A stretch of DNA of 64,000 nucleotides from the NCBI RefSeq assembly GCF_900130125.1, contig NZ_FQXY01000010.1:496001-560000 (forward strand), written 5' to 3'. This document shows positions 8,867 through 17,732 of this stretch, piece after piece. Source of the stretch: Bacteroides congonensis (lineage in GTDB: Bacteria > Bacteroidota > Bacteroidia > Bacteroidales > Bacteroidaceae). The position numbers were made by a program, and so were the translations under genes. The notes under the pieces were generated by a model. That model searched no databases. It saw only the letters and a program-made list of their open reading frames with translations, and was not told the DNA's origin. Position 1 is the stretch's first letter. Each line of letters opens with the position of its first letter.

Positions 8867-9610
8867 CTACAGTTCCAAATTATACTTCACTACGTGCTTC
8901 TTGGCAAAATAAGTCCAAAATTTTCTACGACATTCTAAAACACGCTCCACACAATACGATTCATCTGCACAACGTGCCTGCGCATATTCTTTGGCAAGTA
9001 GAACAAAAAAAGCTTTTTGTCCCCATAAACGGGCAAAATTGGCACAACCCATTTCAACACTAATTTTACCGAAAGTCATTCGATTTATATCTACTAACAT
9101 AAAATGATACTCTCCGTCAATATAATCAAATAAAATATTCCCGGGGGAGTAATCACGATGCAAAATACCTGCTTGATGTAAATTTGCCGTATAACGTGCA
9201 AAAGAAACAATCACATCCCTACAATGGCTCACATCCACATTGCCAAATTCATAAAAATTCCGTCGATAGGGAGATTGCATACTAATAAAATAGGAATGAG
9301 TGATCAACCCGAATCTCCTTTCTTCAACATATGCGATGGGGACCGGCGTCTCAAATCCCTTTTCAAGCAACATTTGAGGGTATTCAAAGGCACGTCTTCC
9401 CTTTGGATCACGAAAAAAAGAATAAACCACACGATTAACAAATGCCGGAACCCCATAACGCTTCACATTAATCTCTACACCATCTACCTCTATCACTTTA
9501 ATCAGATTTCGACCAGAATAAATAATCCGCCCTTTCTTTTCAAAGGTATTTGGAATGTTTTCTATAAATTCACGTAAATGCTCGTATGTAGGGTTTACTA
9601 CTATTTTCAT
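8867..9610 (-). CDS. Lipopolysaccharide (Kdo/heptose) kinase family protein
   Basis: A 247-residue protein with a small protein-kinase-like fold of the WaaP/KdkA/InaA group. LHRDYSPGNILF near residues 152-163 is the catalytic loop with its Asp and Asn, followed by FMLVDINRMTFG as the DFG-equivalent metal loop. VNRVVYSFFRDPKGRRAFEY near 60-78 is the family's N-lobe. These enzymes phosphorylate Kdo or heptose of the LPS inner core from ATP in the cytoplasm. Its ATG overlaps the GT90 stop (ATGA), so both are made together. As Bacteroides LOS has a phosphorylated Kdo, KdkA-like activity is plausible. Confidence 0.85.
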   Translation of the reverse strand: MKIVVNPTYEHLREFIENIPNTFEKKGRIIYSGRNLIKVIEVDGVEINVKRYGVPAFVNRVVYSFFRDPKGRRAFEYPQMLLEKGFETPVPIAYVEERRFGLITHSYFISMQSPYRRNFYEFGNVDVSHCRDVIVSFARYTANLHQAGILHRDYSPGNILFDYIDGEYHFMLVDINRMTFGKISVEMGCANFARLWGQKAFFVLLAKEYAQARCADESYCVERVLECRRKFWTYFAKKHVVKYNLEL

Positions 9611-10590
9611 AACTCATCTTTTATCTGTCCCGTTACTCTAAAATACTTATCCAAAACCAAAAGGGATATTAATGCTTCTCGCGCGCTATTTTTAAACTGA
9701 GCGACATACTCATGAGCATGGTCAATTATTTTTTGTGCCTCATCAATATGATTTATATAATAATTTACCCTTTCTTCCAGGTTTGAGAAATCAGGTTTTA
9801 TTTCAATATAATGGTAATCGGGAATCAATGTTCCCTCCATAAACCAAGTTTCACACGTCGGTCGTGGCATCACAGCGATAGAATTTGAAGACATAACCCA
9901 TTTTAAGTTGCTGGCCACGTCATTCCCTTCAAGAGCCATAATAAACTTATAATCCAGATGTTCACGAATTGTTTTCTTTTCCGTCTGCCACTCAACCGGA
10001 TCCGTAGTGTTTTTACTCACATCGCCTAAATCACACATAGGATGATGAAAATACATTTCCATAAATTTTCTACGGGACTGTTTTCCTTTCACTTTACCAC
10101 GAAAAATAACCCCATTTTTCTTTTCTGCAAAAGTTTTTTTATCATTTACAAATATAAAATGACGAACCTTATCTAATTTCAGAAGAACAGAATTTTCATT
10201 ATTATCTACCAACGGACGGCTCTTCACAATTGAAGGGTATTCCGGAACATATGTCACATCGCCCGGGCAAAATCCCCATCGAAAGGTATCTGAAAACCAA
10301 CGTGTATATTGATAAGTATCAAAGAAATAGACTTTTTGTTTACCCATTTTATGTTCTGCAAGTTTAGGAAAAGAGGAAGGTAAAGCTACATTTCCACACA
10401 ATTTATTGTAATATTGTACACGTTGCTGGATATATGACCAATCTTTTCGGGAAGTTGACAATGCCAATTTATGATGCAATCTAATCTGAAAAAAAAATTT
10501 AGGTACCAAAAGCCTAAACATATTCACTCCATAATAAATAAATTTAGGATTTTTCCCGCTACACAGCTTATATAAGAATTTATTTTTCAT
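9607..10590 (-). CDS. Family 90 (CAP10-like) glycosyltransferase
   Basis: A 327-residue protein of the GT90 family (LPS core LpsA-like and eukaryotic CAP10/POGLUT). The central VIFRGKVKGKQSRRKF, EHLDYKFIMALEGNDVASNLKW and the donor-binding SSNSIAVMPRPTCETWFMEG near residues 225-250 are diagnostic. GT90 enzymes transfer xylose or glucose in eukaryotes; in bacteria they build LPS outer core. A T9 run on the coding strand (plus-strand A at 10489-10497) lies near codons 32-35. The gene starts after a 123-bp spacer that carries its own promoter element, so it may also be transcribed independently of glf. Confidence 0.85.
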   Translation of the reverse strand: MKNKFLYKLCSGKNPKFIYYGVNMFRLLVPKFFFQIRLHHKLALSTSRKDWSYIQQRVQYYNKLCGNVALPSSFPKLAEHKMGKQKVYFFDTYQYTRWFSDTFRWGFCPGDVTYVPEYPSIVKSRPLVDNNENSVLLKLDKVRHFIFVNDKKTFAEKKNGVIFRGKVKGKQSRRKFMEMYFHHPMCDLGDVSKNTTDPVEWQTEKKTIREHLDYKFIMALEGNDVASNLKWVMSSNSIAVMPRPTCETWFMEGTLIPDYHYIEIKPDFSNLEERVNYYINHIDEAQKIIDHAHEYVAQFKNSAREALISLLVLDKYFRVTGQIKDEL

Positions 10591-10654
10591 TTTAGTTACG
10601 CACAGCCATTTGTAATATTTTATTTACAGCAAACAATTACATAAAACAATGTGG

Positions 10655-10662
10655 CAAAATTA
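10655..10662 (-). promoter_or_regulatory. Internal -7 promoter element in the LOS operon
   Basis: The minus strand reads TAATTTTG, a match to the Bacteroides -7 consensus TAnnTTTG, about 65 bases before the GT90 start codon. The surrounding 123-bp spacer (10591-10713) is the widest gap among the upstream half of the operon and holds no ORF. The -33 element is not clear. Confidence 0.5.
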
Positions 10663-10713
10663 TATATATTATTCCATATAGACAATCATTTCATTAACTT
10701 TCTAACGATAAAT

Positions 10714-11751
10714 TCATCCAAAATCAACATTTAAATCCTGACACGCCTCTTGAACGGATTTTAAGAAGTAAAAACCATCAGAAAGTTTTTCCCCAACTTC
10801 TAACACATTTCTTTTCATCTGCATATATTCATTTATATCCATCCCAGCAAGAATCTCCTCAACTTCTGCTAAAGAAGAAATACATACCCCTATATTATTT
10901 TTCTCTACAAAAGGTGCCAAAGCCGCTTTATTCCATATTATGACCGGAAGCCCACAACGAATATAAAGTGACAATTTATGAGGAGCATTATATTGTAAAT
11001 ATTCTCCTAAAGGTCCCCCTCCACCCTCCAAAGTCGGTCCGTACCACACCAGGCCAAAATCTCCTTCCGCTGACGCAATTAACTTGTCGGATGATACAAA
11101 TCCTTTATAATCCACGTTTGTATTTAATCTCTCGACCTCAAAGCCACCACCATAAAATACTAATTCATAAGTACGAGACGTAATATCTGCCATTTTATAT
11201 AAAAAATCATTGTGACAAGAAGATAAGACGCCAGCAAACAGAACACGAAATGGCTGTGTAGGTATTACATCTTTACCCATAGGCTGACTTTCTGACAAAT
11301 AATCAAAAACCTCCAATATCTGTAATTTTGCTTTTATGCCATTTTCGATTAACCAGAGTTTCATAGCCTCACTATGTACAATAATACAATCCGAATGATT
11401 CAGTCTCGATATTTCCTGTGAAATCGTCAACCTCTTACTACGAAAGCTACCAAGATCATGAATTAATGTAATCACCTTTCCTCCACGCCAATGAACAATA
11501 TTACAAACAAAAGTATAGTACTTCTTCAAAGGATATTGCAATATTACGACATCTCCCTTCGATAAACAAAAAACGCTTTTCAGAACACTAAACAAGGTTA
11601 CACAAAAGGCTAGTATCACATTTGTATATCGTGTTTGCTCCAATCCGACATTTCGAAAGCCATGAGCTTCCATTATTTGTTCGACATCAGTTTTTGCTTT
11701 ATTGCCAGCACTATCGACACCTTTATAATTTCTAGATAAATAACAAATCAT
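10714..11751 (-). CDS. Probable galactofuranosyltransferase
   Basis: A 345-residue GT-B transferase that resembles the WbbI/GlfT-type beta-1,6-galactofuranosyltransferases. Visible marks are DVVILQYPLKKYY near residue 67, KVITLIHDLGSFR near 92 and, in the C-terminal domain, DFGLVWYGPTLEGGGGPLGEYLQYNAPHKLSLYI near 225-265, followed by GLPVIIWNKAAL, the donor-binding loop of this family. The gene sits 4 bp after glf, which makes the UDP-Galf donor, and this pairing is the main reason for the specific call. If right, the LOS contains a galactofuranose residue. Confidence 0.75.
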   Translation of the reverse strand: MICYLSRNYKGVDSAGNKAKTDVEQIMEAHGFRNVGLEQTRYTNVILAFCVTLFSVLKSVFCLSKGDVVILQYPLKKYYTFVCNIVHWRGGKVITLIHDLGSFRSKRLTISQEISRLNHSDCIIVHSEAMKLWLIENGIKAKLQILEVFDYLSESQPMGKDVIPTQPFRVLFAGVLSSCHNDFLYKMADITSRTYELVFYGGGFEVERLNTNVDYKGFVSSDKLIASAEGDFGLVWYGPTLEGGGGPLGEYLQYNAPHKLSLYIRCGLPVIIWNKAALAPFVEKNNIGVCISSLAEVEEILAGMDINEYMQMKRNVLEVGEKLSDGFYFLKSVQEACQDLNVDFG

Positions 11752-11755
11752 ATTT

Positions 11756-12865
11756 TTACAATTTAAGTTCTTCCTTTGCTAAAGCCAACGCAGCAGCAAC
11801 TGTATCATCCATATCAAAATAAGAATATTGAGCTAAACGTCCGCCAAACAACACTCCAGAAGTATGAAGAGCCAACTTTTTATACTCTTCATACAATCGC
11901 GTATTCTTCTCATCATTTACAGGATAATAGGGGTCATTTGCTGAAGTAAACGTCACGGGGTACTCATAAGTAATCACTGTATGCGGTTGCTTACCAAATT
12001 CAAAATGTTTATGTTCAATAATGCGAGTATATGGTATTTCTTTTTCACAGTAATTAATTACTGCATTACCCTGATAATTATCTATTTTTAAACGTTCATG
12101 CTTAAAACAAAGACTTCGGTATTCTAATCGTCCGAAACGAAAATCATAAAATTCATCAATACATCCGGTAAATAGAACTTTATCAGCTAAAGCTTCCAAG
12201 ACTTTACGAACAGAAAAATAATTTGTATTTAAGCGCACATCAGCCCCGTCGAGTAGCTTCTCAATCAATGTATTATAGCCTCCTTTAGGAATTCCTTGGT
12301 ATTCGTCATTAAAATAATTATTGTCATAAACAAAACGGAAAGGAAGCCTTTTTATTATAAATGCCGGTAGCTCCGTTACTGGACGTCCCCATTGTTTTTC
12401 TGTATAGCCTTTTATCAGTTTCCGGTATATATCTTCTCCACAAAGCTTCAAAGCTTGCTCCTCGAGATTAGCCGGAGTTTGAATATGTGCATACTTATTA
12501 CGCTGTTCTTCAATTTTCTCCCTAGCTTCCTGCGGAGTGTTTACACCCCAAAGCTTATTAAAGGTATTCATATTAAAAGGAAGGTTATATAGTTTGCCTT
12601 CATAGTTTGCCAACGGAGAATTGGTATAGCGATTAAAAGAAACGAACTGATTCAAATAATCCCAAACATCTTTATTATCCGTATGAAAAATATGAGCGCC
12701 ATATAAATGCACATGAATTCCATCAATTTCTTCACAATAAATATTTCCACCCGTGTGCCTACGTTTATCGATAACAAGACAACGTTTACCTGCATTCATA
12801 GCCTGACGAGCAAATACTGATGCAAATAACCCAGCACCTACTATTAAATAATCATATTCTTTCAT
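11756..12865 (-). CDS. glf: UDP-galactopyranose mutase
   Basis: A 369-residue flavoenzyme that converts UDP-galactopyranose to UDP-galactofuranose in the cytoplasm. The N-terminal DYLIVGAGLFASVFARQA is the FAD-binding Rossmann motif (GxGxxx), followed by IDKRRHTGGNIY and HLYGAHIFHTDNKDVWDYLN, both diagnostic for Glf. Later conserved pieces are TEKQWGRPVTELP and GGRLAQYSYFDMDD near the C-terminus, where the Arg and Asp bind UDP and FAD. The length is typical (about 370). It is the first gene of the LOS operon, has its own promoter just upstream, and is followed at 4 bp by a probable galactofuranosyltransferase. Confidence 0.97.
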   Translation of the reverse strand: MKEYDYLIVGAGLFASVFARQAMNAGKRCLVIDKRRHTGGNIYCEEIDGIHVHLYGAHIFHTDNKDVWDYLNQFVSFNRYTNSPLANYEGKLYNLPFNMNTFNKLWGVNTPQEAREKIEEQRNKYAHIQTPANLEEQALKLCGEDIYRKLIKGYTEKQWGRPVTELPAFIIKRLPFRFVYDNNYFNDEYQGIPKGGYNTLIEKLLDGADVRLNTNYFSVRKVLEALADKVLFTGCIDEFYDFRFGRLEYRSLCFKHERLKIDNYQGNAVINYCEKEIPYTRIIEHKHFEFGKQPHTVITYEYPVTFTSANDPYYPVNDEKNTRLYEEYKKLALHTSGVLFGGRLAQYSYFDMDDTVAAALALAKEELKL

Positions 12866-12883
12866 ACATTACATTTGAATCTG

Positions 12884-12913
12884 CAAAAATAATAAAACTG
12901 CGCTAGTAACCAA
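12884..12913 (-). promoter_or_regulatory. Promoter of the LOS operon (glf)
   Basis: On the minus strand TATTTTTG (12884-12891) matches the -7 consensus TAnnTTTG, with TTGG at 12910-12913 as a -33 element 18 bases upstream. Transcription would start about 12-15 bases before the glf ATG. The rest of the 248-bp divergent spacer to licD is A+T-rich and holds no gene. Confidence 0.6.
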
Positions 12914-13065
12914 CGCTAGACTTATTTATTTTGCCATTCCCTGTAAAAAATCATCAAATCTTAAAATAATCCCCCAATAACAAAAACGAATACCATATAT
13001 AAAAGGTAAATCAGAAAGAGAATCTCATTTTTGATACAATCGGAATAAATTTAAAAAAAATTATG

Positions 13066-13073
13066 TAAGTTTG
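13066..13073 (+). promoter_or_regulatory. Promoter -7 element of licD
   Basis: TAAGTTTG matches TAnnTTTG 40 bases before the licD ATG. No convincing TTTG -33 element is seen at the usual distance. Confidence 0.55.
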
Positions 13074-13113
13074 CAGTGTTATTTTACTTAAGTCACTAAA
13101 AATGATATAATAT

Positions 13114-13974
13114 ATGAAGACTCCTACTACATCTACAATAAACATTCAGGATGTTCAAGCAATACAATTGAGACTAAAAAATATCCTTTTTATTATAGAC
13201 GACATATGCCGTAAACATAATTTGCGTTATTATTTAATTGCCGGTACCCTTTTAGGAGCTCAACGCCACAAAGGATTTATTCCTTGGGATGACGACGCAG
13301 ATATAGGAATGCCAAGAACTGACTATGAAACTTTCATCCAAAACGCCCATTTTTGGTTACCTGCAGGCTATGAGTTAATACATGGTAGTAACTGTTCTGA
13401 TTACCCCTACCCTTTTGCCAGGCTGCAAGATACACAAACCACTTACCTCATGCGTCGGAATTTTCCATTTATAGGAGGCATTCCTTTAGATATTTTTCCA
13501 TTAGACGGAATGACAACGCATCCGGTAAAGCGTTGGATTCATTATAAAAAGTATCGTTTTTACCTGAAAGTTGCTTATTACAGTTTTGTCAATCCCTCAA
13601 AACATGGAAAAGGATTTTATCGTTGGTTTACTACCACATGCAGAATGCTATTTCCCCCAACAAAAATACATAAGATATTAAACAATATACAAAAAGAATA
13701 TGATTATGAATCATCAAATTTGATTGCAGACCACGACAATCTTCCTAACCGTGGTATTTTACCCAAAGAAGTGTATGGCACTCCCACCCCTATCCTATTT
13801 GAAGGGAAAGAATTAATGGGAGTGGAAAAAACCGATACATATCTCCGGTATTGCTACGGCGAATACATGGAGATTCCGCCTCTAAACAAACGTCCTAAAC
13901 CCAATTACCGATATGTGAATACTAATTTGCCCTATAAGCAATTTATAGATTCATTAAATCAGGTTATTCGATAA
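13114..13974 (+). CDS. LicD family phosphotransferase
   Basis: A 286-residue protein of the LicD/fukutin family. LIAGTLLGAQRHKGFIPW and the acidic WDDDADIGMPR near residues 47-65 form the nucleotidyltransferase-like metal site. In Haemophilus and Streptococcus LicD moves phosphocholine from CDP-choline onto LOS or teichoic acid sugars. No choline kinase (licA) or choline transporter is present here, so the donor may be the CDP compound made by the cytidylyltransferase at 6227-6721; that link is inference. It is the only plus-strand gene of the LOS locus, divergent from glf, and its 3' end overlaps the convergent heptosyltransferase gene by 11 bp. Confidence 0.9.
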   Translation: MKTPTTSTINIQDVQAIQLRLKNILFIIDDICRKHNLRYYLIAGTLLGAQRHKGFIPWDDDADIGMPRTDYETFIQNAHFWLPAGYELIHGSNCSDYPYPFARLQDTQTTYLMRRNFPFIGGIPLDIFPLDGMTTHPVKRWIHYKKYRFYLKVAYYSFVNPSKHGKGFYRWFTTTCRMLFPPTKIHKILNNIQKEYDYESSNLIADHDNLPNRGILPKEVYGTPTPILFEGKELMGVEKTDTYLRYCYGEYMEIPPLNKRPKPNYRYVNTNLPYKQFIDSLNQVIR

Positions 13975-14995
13975 TTCCTTCAATCTTTGCTACCACCTGT
14001 TGAGGGCTGATTTTCCACAAGCAGGCATAATCATCCCGCCAGCAAGGCTTCTGTCCATATACTGAACAGGGACGACATGACAAATCAAGTTGCACGGTAT
14101 TGACAGACAATTGTTTCCACCCCATAAAGCCTGCATAAGGATGGGTCGCACCCCATATGGAGACGACCGGGATATTTACCAATGATGCCAGATGCATATT
14201 GGCGGAATCCATTGAAAGCATCACATCCAAATGGCTCATCAGGTTCAATTCCGTACGCATATTCAACTTGCCAATCATGGAAACGACAGAAGGGTATTTG
14301 GCAATCCATGCATCAAAGATTTCCTGTTCACTTTTACCGCCTCCGAACAGAAAGACTTTCACCGCAGGATTAGCCGCAAAATGGGCGATCACTTTCTCCT
14401 GCAGTTCCAATGGATAAATCTTTCCCGTATGTTTGGCAAAGGGAGCAATACCGATCCATTTCTGATTCTCTTTAGGGCCGGTAACCGGTTCTATTTCTGC
14501 AAAGTTTCCTTTGCCTTCTCCATAAATGGAAGAGAAGTTCAACAAGACCGGAAGTCCGAGCTTTTCCAGCACATCAGCATAACGACGGAAAGAACTCTTC
14601 TGATTTTCCATTACTTTATGATGTCGGCGAACCAGTTTCTTCTTGCCTGCCCGCCCCTTACAAATATGGGCAACCGGTATATTGGCAAGCCTGAAACGCA
14701 GGCATAAATATCTGGCACGGAGCACATGGTGAAAATCTGCGATATAGTCAAAGTGCATCGCTTTCAGCTCCGAATAAAGACAGTTCAGTCCCCACAAACC
14801 TTTATGTTTACCTGTCAAATCAGCTCCTATGAAATTCACATTGCCGGGCAATTCCTGAAAAAGGGGTTGCCATACAGCACGGCTTAACACTGTTATCTCG
14901 TGCTGAGGATATTGCACAGCAAGGGAATGTATGACCGGTATTGTCATTGCGACATCACCTAAAGCTGAAAAACGGATAATGAGAATACGCGCCAT
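13964..14995 (-). CDS. Family 9 glycosyltransferase (heptosyltransferase-like)
   Basis: A 343-residue GT9 protein, the family of WaaC/WaaF/RfaF ADP-heptose transferases. It starts MARILIIRFSALGDVAMTIP, the family hallmark (IRxxxLGD), and has IGIAPFAKHTGKIYP near residue 185, VFLFGGGKSEQ near 220, and the C-terminal DSANMHLASLVNIPVVSIWGATHPYAGF near 275-302 that binds the ADP sugar. It acts on the inner core in the cytoplasm. Heptose is not certain for Bacteroides LOS, so the donor is open. Upstream at 3 bp is the DUF4254 gene, and the two form an operon next to the LOS locus. Confidence 0.88.
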   Translation of the reverse strand: MARILIIRFSALGDVAMTIPVIHSLAVQYPQHEITVLSRAVWQPLFQELPGNVNFIGADLTGKHKGLWGLNCLYSELKAMHFDYIADFHHVLRARYLCLRFRLANIPVAHICKGRAGKKKLVRRHHKVMENQKSSFRRYADVLEKLGLPVLLNFSSIYGEGKGNFAEIEPVTGPKENQKWIGIAPFAKHTGKIYPLELQEKVIAHFAANPAVKVFLFGGGKSEQEIFDAWIAKYPSVVSMIGKLNMRTELNLMSHLDVMLSMDSANMHLASLVNIPVVSIWGATHPYAGFMGWKQLSVNTVQLDLSCRPCSVYGQKPCWRDDYACLWKISPQQVVAKIEGIIE

Positions 14996-14998
14996 TCG

Positions 14999-15604
14999 TT
15001 ATTTCTTTGCATAAAGCACCGGATTTAACGCCGGGTCGTTATACATCTTCATCTGTTTATAAACTTTCATGTATTTATTTCCTGCTTCAATATCTGCCAA
15101 CAACTGATCGATAGCCGAAGAAAGATCGTTTCGCTGTTCAAGCAGGATATTCAGCTTAGTCTGACATTGCGCACGGTGCTCTTCGGTAGTATCCGTACGT
15201 TCCACTTCTTGCTGCATGTGGTAGATTTTCAATGCAAGGATAGACAAACGGTCGATTGCCCATGCAGGACTTTCTGTATTGATCGTCGCATCTGCAAGAG
15301 GCTTTACGTCTTTATACTTATCCAGAAAATAGCTGTCAATCAATTCAACCAAGTCCGTTCGATCCTGATTGGACTTATCGATTCTTCTTTTCAATGCCAG
15401 TGCTGCTACCGGATCAATTTGGGGATCGCGGATTATATCTTCGAAATGCCACTGAACAGCATCAATCCAATTCTTCAGGTATAAATAATACTCTATCGAC
15501 TTCAACTCGTAAGGATTGTTCATCGGCGCATCCACACTATCCGTTACATGGTAATCATTGGTAGATTTCCAAAAAATCTCGTTGCAAAGGTTACTAAATG
15601 TCAT
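14999..15604 (-). CDS. DUF4254 family protein
   Basis: A 201-residue soluble, mainly helical protein without signal peptide. It matches what I know of the DUF4254 family: NPYELKSIEYYLYLKNWIDAVQWHFEDIIRDP near residues 30-62 and an internal AWAIDRLSILALKIYHM near 110. Function is unknown. Family members in Bacteroidetes are typically found, as here, next to a GT9 heptosyltransferase gene, which hints at a role in LOS core assembly. A minus-strand -7 element TAGATTTG at 15637-15644 lies 33 bases before the start codon and should drive both genes. Confidence 0.85.
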   Translation of the reverse strand: MTFSNLCNEIFWKSTNDYHVTDSVDAPMNNPYELKSIEYYLYLKNWIDAVQWHFEDIIRDPQIDPVAALALKRRIDKSNQDRTDLVELIDSYFLDKYKDVKPLADATINTESPAWAIDRLSILALKIYHMQQEVERTDTTEEHRAQCQTKLNILLEQRNDLSSAIDQLLADIEAGNKYMKVYKQMKMYNDPALNPVLYAKK

Positions 15605-15690
15605 AATCTTAACTAGCTTATAGGTATATAATAGGGCAAATCTATGTAATATTTTTCAGACAAGCAACCGTTTCTTACTTTTTTATTTGT

Positions 15691-15698
15691 TACCTTTG
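15691..15698 (+). promoter_or_regulatory. Promoter -7 element of pdxB
   Basis: TACCTTTG fits TAnnTTTG 23 bases before ATG 15722. It covers an in-frame GTG at 15698, which therefore cannot be the start codon. Confidence 0.65.
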
Positions 15699-15721
15699 TG
15701 GGTATTAAAGATGAATTGTAT

Positions 15722-16762
15722 ATGAAAATTATTATAGATAATAAAATACCTTATATAAAAGAGGCGGTTCTGGGAATAGCCGATGAGGTAATCTATGCTC
15801 CGGGAAAGGATTTCACTCCGGAATTGGTACGGGATGCGGATGCGCTTATCGTCCGTACCCGCACGCATTGCAACCGTGAATTATTGGAAGGCAGCCGGGT
15901 GAAGTTCATTGCTACGGCAACCATTGGTTTCGACCATGTCGATACGGAGTATTGCAAGCAGGCAGGCATCGAATGGACGAACGCCCCGGGATGCAATTCC
16001 GCTTCTGTCGCCCAATATATACAATCATCGCTTCTTGTATGGAAGTCTGTCAGGAATAAAAGACTGGATGAACTGACTATCGGGATTATAGGCGTAGGTA
16101 ATGTAGGAAGCAAGGTGGCTAAAGTGGCCCAAAGCTTTGGCATGCGCGTCCTATTGAATGACTTACCGCGGGAAGAGAAAGAAGGAAAAGGAAATTTCTC
16201 TTCTTTGGATAAAATAGCGGAAGAATGTGACATCATCACTTTTCACGTACCTTTATATAAGGAAGGGAAATATAAGACCTTCCATTTGGCTGACGAAAAC
16301 TTCTTTCGTTCATTAAAACGGAAGCCGGTTATCATCAATACTTCACGGGGTGAAGTCATTGAAACGGATGCCCTTTTGAATGCTTTAAGCAGTCAGGCTA
16401 TTTCGGATGCCATTATTGATGTATGGGAGCACGAACCCGAAATCAATCGAGAACTGCTGGAGAAAGTTATCATTGGTACTCCTCATATTGCAGGCTATTC
16501 TGCTGACGGGAAAGCCAACGCAACACGTATGTCACTGGATGCAATTTGCAAGTTCTTTCAGATAGATGGAGATTATGAAATTAATGCACCGGCACCTGCT
16601 TCTCCTGTTATTCAAGCAAAAAGTCACGAAGATGCACTCCTTCAAATGTATAACCCGTCCGAAGACAGCGACCGATTGAAAAGTCAACCGGAGCTATTCG
16701 AGACCTTACGTGGAGATTATCCTTTAAGAAGAGAGGAGAAAGCTTATATAATAAAGTATTAG
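15722..16762 (+). CDS. pdxB: Erythronate-4-phosphate dehydrogenase
   Basis: A 346-residue NAD-dependent D-2-hydroxyacid dehydrogenase that oxidises 4-phosphoerythronate in pyridoxal phosphate synthesis. The NAD-binding motif TIGIIGVGNVGSKVAKVA lies near residues 116-133, the catalytic region INTSRGEVIETDALL near 213 and the Glu/His pair in IIGTPHIAGYSADGKA near 248-263. The early MKIIIDNKIPYIKE start is typical of PdxB rather than of phosphoglycerate dehydrogenases. The ATG start is set by the promoter element just upstream. The gene ends convergently with purN and the two stop codons overlap. Confidence 0.92.
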   Translation: MKIIIDNKIPYIKEAVLGIADEVIYAPGKDFTPELVRDADALIVRTRTHCNRELLEGSRVKFIATATIGFDHVDTEYCKQAGIEWTNAPGCNSASVAQYIQSSLLVWKSVRNKRLDELTIGIIGVGNVGSKVAKVAQSFGMRVLLNDLPREEKEGKGNFSSLDKIAEECDIITFHVPLYKEGKYKTFHLADENFFRSLKRKPVIINTSRGEVIETDALLNALSSQAISDAIIDVWEHEPEINRELLEKVIIGTPHIAGYSADGKANATRMSLDAICKFFQIDGDYEINAPAPASPVIQAKSHEDALLQMYNPSEDSDRLKSQPELFETLRGDYPLRREEKAYIIKY

Positions 16763-17331
16763 GTAATAAGTAATACTTGCTCTATCATCTGTGGGAAGTG
16801 CTCGTATTCCAAAGCATGCACTTTCTTGGCGACATCATCAGGAGAATCTGTCGGAAGTACGGGACAAGTCGCCTGGAAGATTGTGTTCCCTTCATCATAA
16901 TGCTCATTAATATAATGTATAGTGATGCCGCTTTCTTTTTCACCGGCAGCGACTACCGCTTCGTGAACACGGGTGCCATACATCCCCTTTCCTCCGTATT
17001 TAGGCAGAAGAGCCGGATGTATATTTATTATTTTATCGGGATAAGCATGCAAAAGCAGATCGGGCACACGAACCAGAAAGCCTGCCAGCACGATAAAATC
17101 AATGCGAGCCTCCTGCAAAACAGCCAGAATTTCGTCTCCGGCTATCCAGTCTTCCTTTGGAAACACGTTACAGGGCACTCCCAGACGATGCGCACGTTCT
17201 AAAACATAGGCATCACTCTTATTAGAAAGCACCAACGAAACCTGAGCGGAATCGTTTTTTTGGAAATACCGGATAATATTCTCGGCATTAGAGCCGGAAC
17301 CGGAAGCGAAAATTGCGATGTTTTTCTTCAT
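16759..17331 (-). CDS. purN: Phosphoribosylglycinamide formyltransferase
   Basis: A 190-residue enzyme that transfers a formyl group from 10-formyl-THF to GAR, the third step of purine synthesis. From MKKNIAIFASGSGSNAENII the N-terminal phosphate loop is clear; IDFIVLAGFLVRVPDLLL, INIHPALLPKYGGKGMYGTRVHEAV (with catalytic Asn and His) and ESGITIHYINEHYDEGNTIFQ (catalytic Asp) follow. The ATG at 17331 is preferred over an in-frame start 51 bases upstream because the family begins at this point. It is divergent from acpP. Confidence 0.95.
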   Translation of the reverse strand: MKKNIAIFASGSGSNAENIIRYFQKNDSAQVSLVLSNKSDAYVLERAHRLGVPCNVFPKEDWIAGDEILAVLQEARIDFIVLAGFLVRVPDLLLHAYPDKIINIHPALLPKYGGKGMYGTRVHEAVVAAGEKESGITIHYINEHYDEGNTIFQATCPVLPTDSPDDVAKKVHALEYEHFPQMIEQVLLIT

Positions 17332-17480
17332 AACTCTCATATTCGATGCACAAAACAGTGAAAAATGTGCAAAAGTTTGCATTTATTTAGTCAAATATTT
17401 GCGCAAAACGATAAATATTCATTCCTTTGCACCGCAAATTTAAAGAAATAAAACTAATTATTAATTAAAAACTTAAAGTT

Positions 17481-17717
17481 ATGTCTGAAATTGCATCAAG
17501 AGTAAAAGCGATTATCGTTGATAAATTAGGCGTTGAAGAATCAGAAGTTACAACCGAAGCAAGCTTCACTAACGACCTGGGAGCAGATTCTCTTGACACT
17601 GTAGAACTTATCATGGAATTCGAAAAAGAATTCGGTATCTCTATTCCTGATGACCAAGCAGAAAAGATTGGTACTGTAGGTGATGCTGTATCTTATATCG
17701 AAGAACACGCTAAGTAA
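17481..17717 (+). CDS. acpP: Acyl carrier protein
   Basis: A 78-residue acidic protein that carries growing acyl chains in fatty acid and lipid A synthesis. The phosphopantetheine attachment site is Ser37 in [11 protein letters not shown]. Length and charge are typical. A near-consensus -7 element TTCCTTTG lies at 17422-17429, about 52 bases before the start. fabF follows after 15 bp, so acpP-fabF form the usual pair. Confidence 0.98.
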   Translation: MSEIASRVKAIIVDKLGVEESEVTTEASFTNDLGADSLDTVELIMEFEKEFGISIPDDQAEKIGTVGDAVSYIEEHAK

Positions 17718-17732
17718 TTCGATTTCATCAAT

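Noticed and set aside
12866..13113. Invertible capsule-type promoter between glf and licD
   Set aside because: I found no pair of inverted repeats flanking the promoter and no invertase gene nearby.
15698..15721. GTG start for pdxB
   Set aside because: The GTG overlaps the last base of the -7 element TACCTTTG, so it is not in the transcript.
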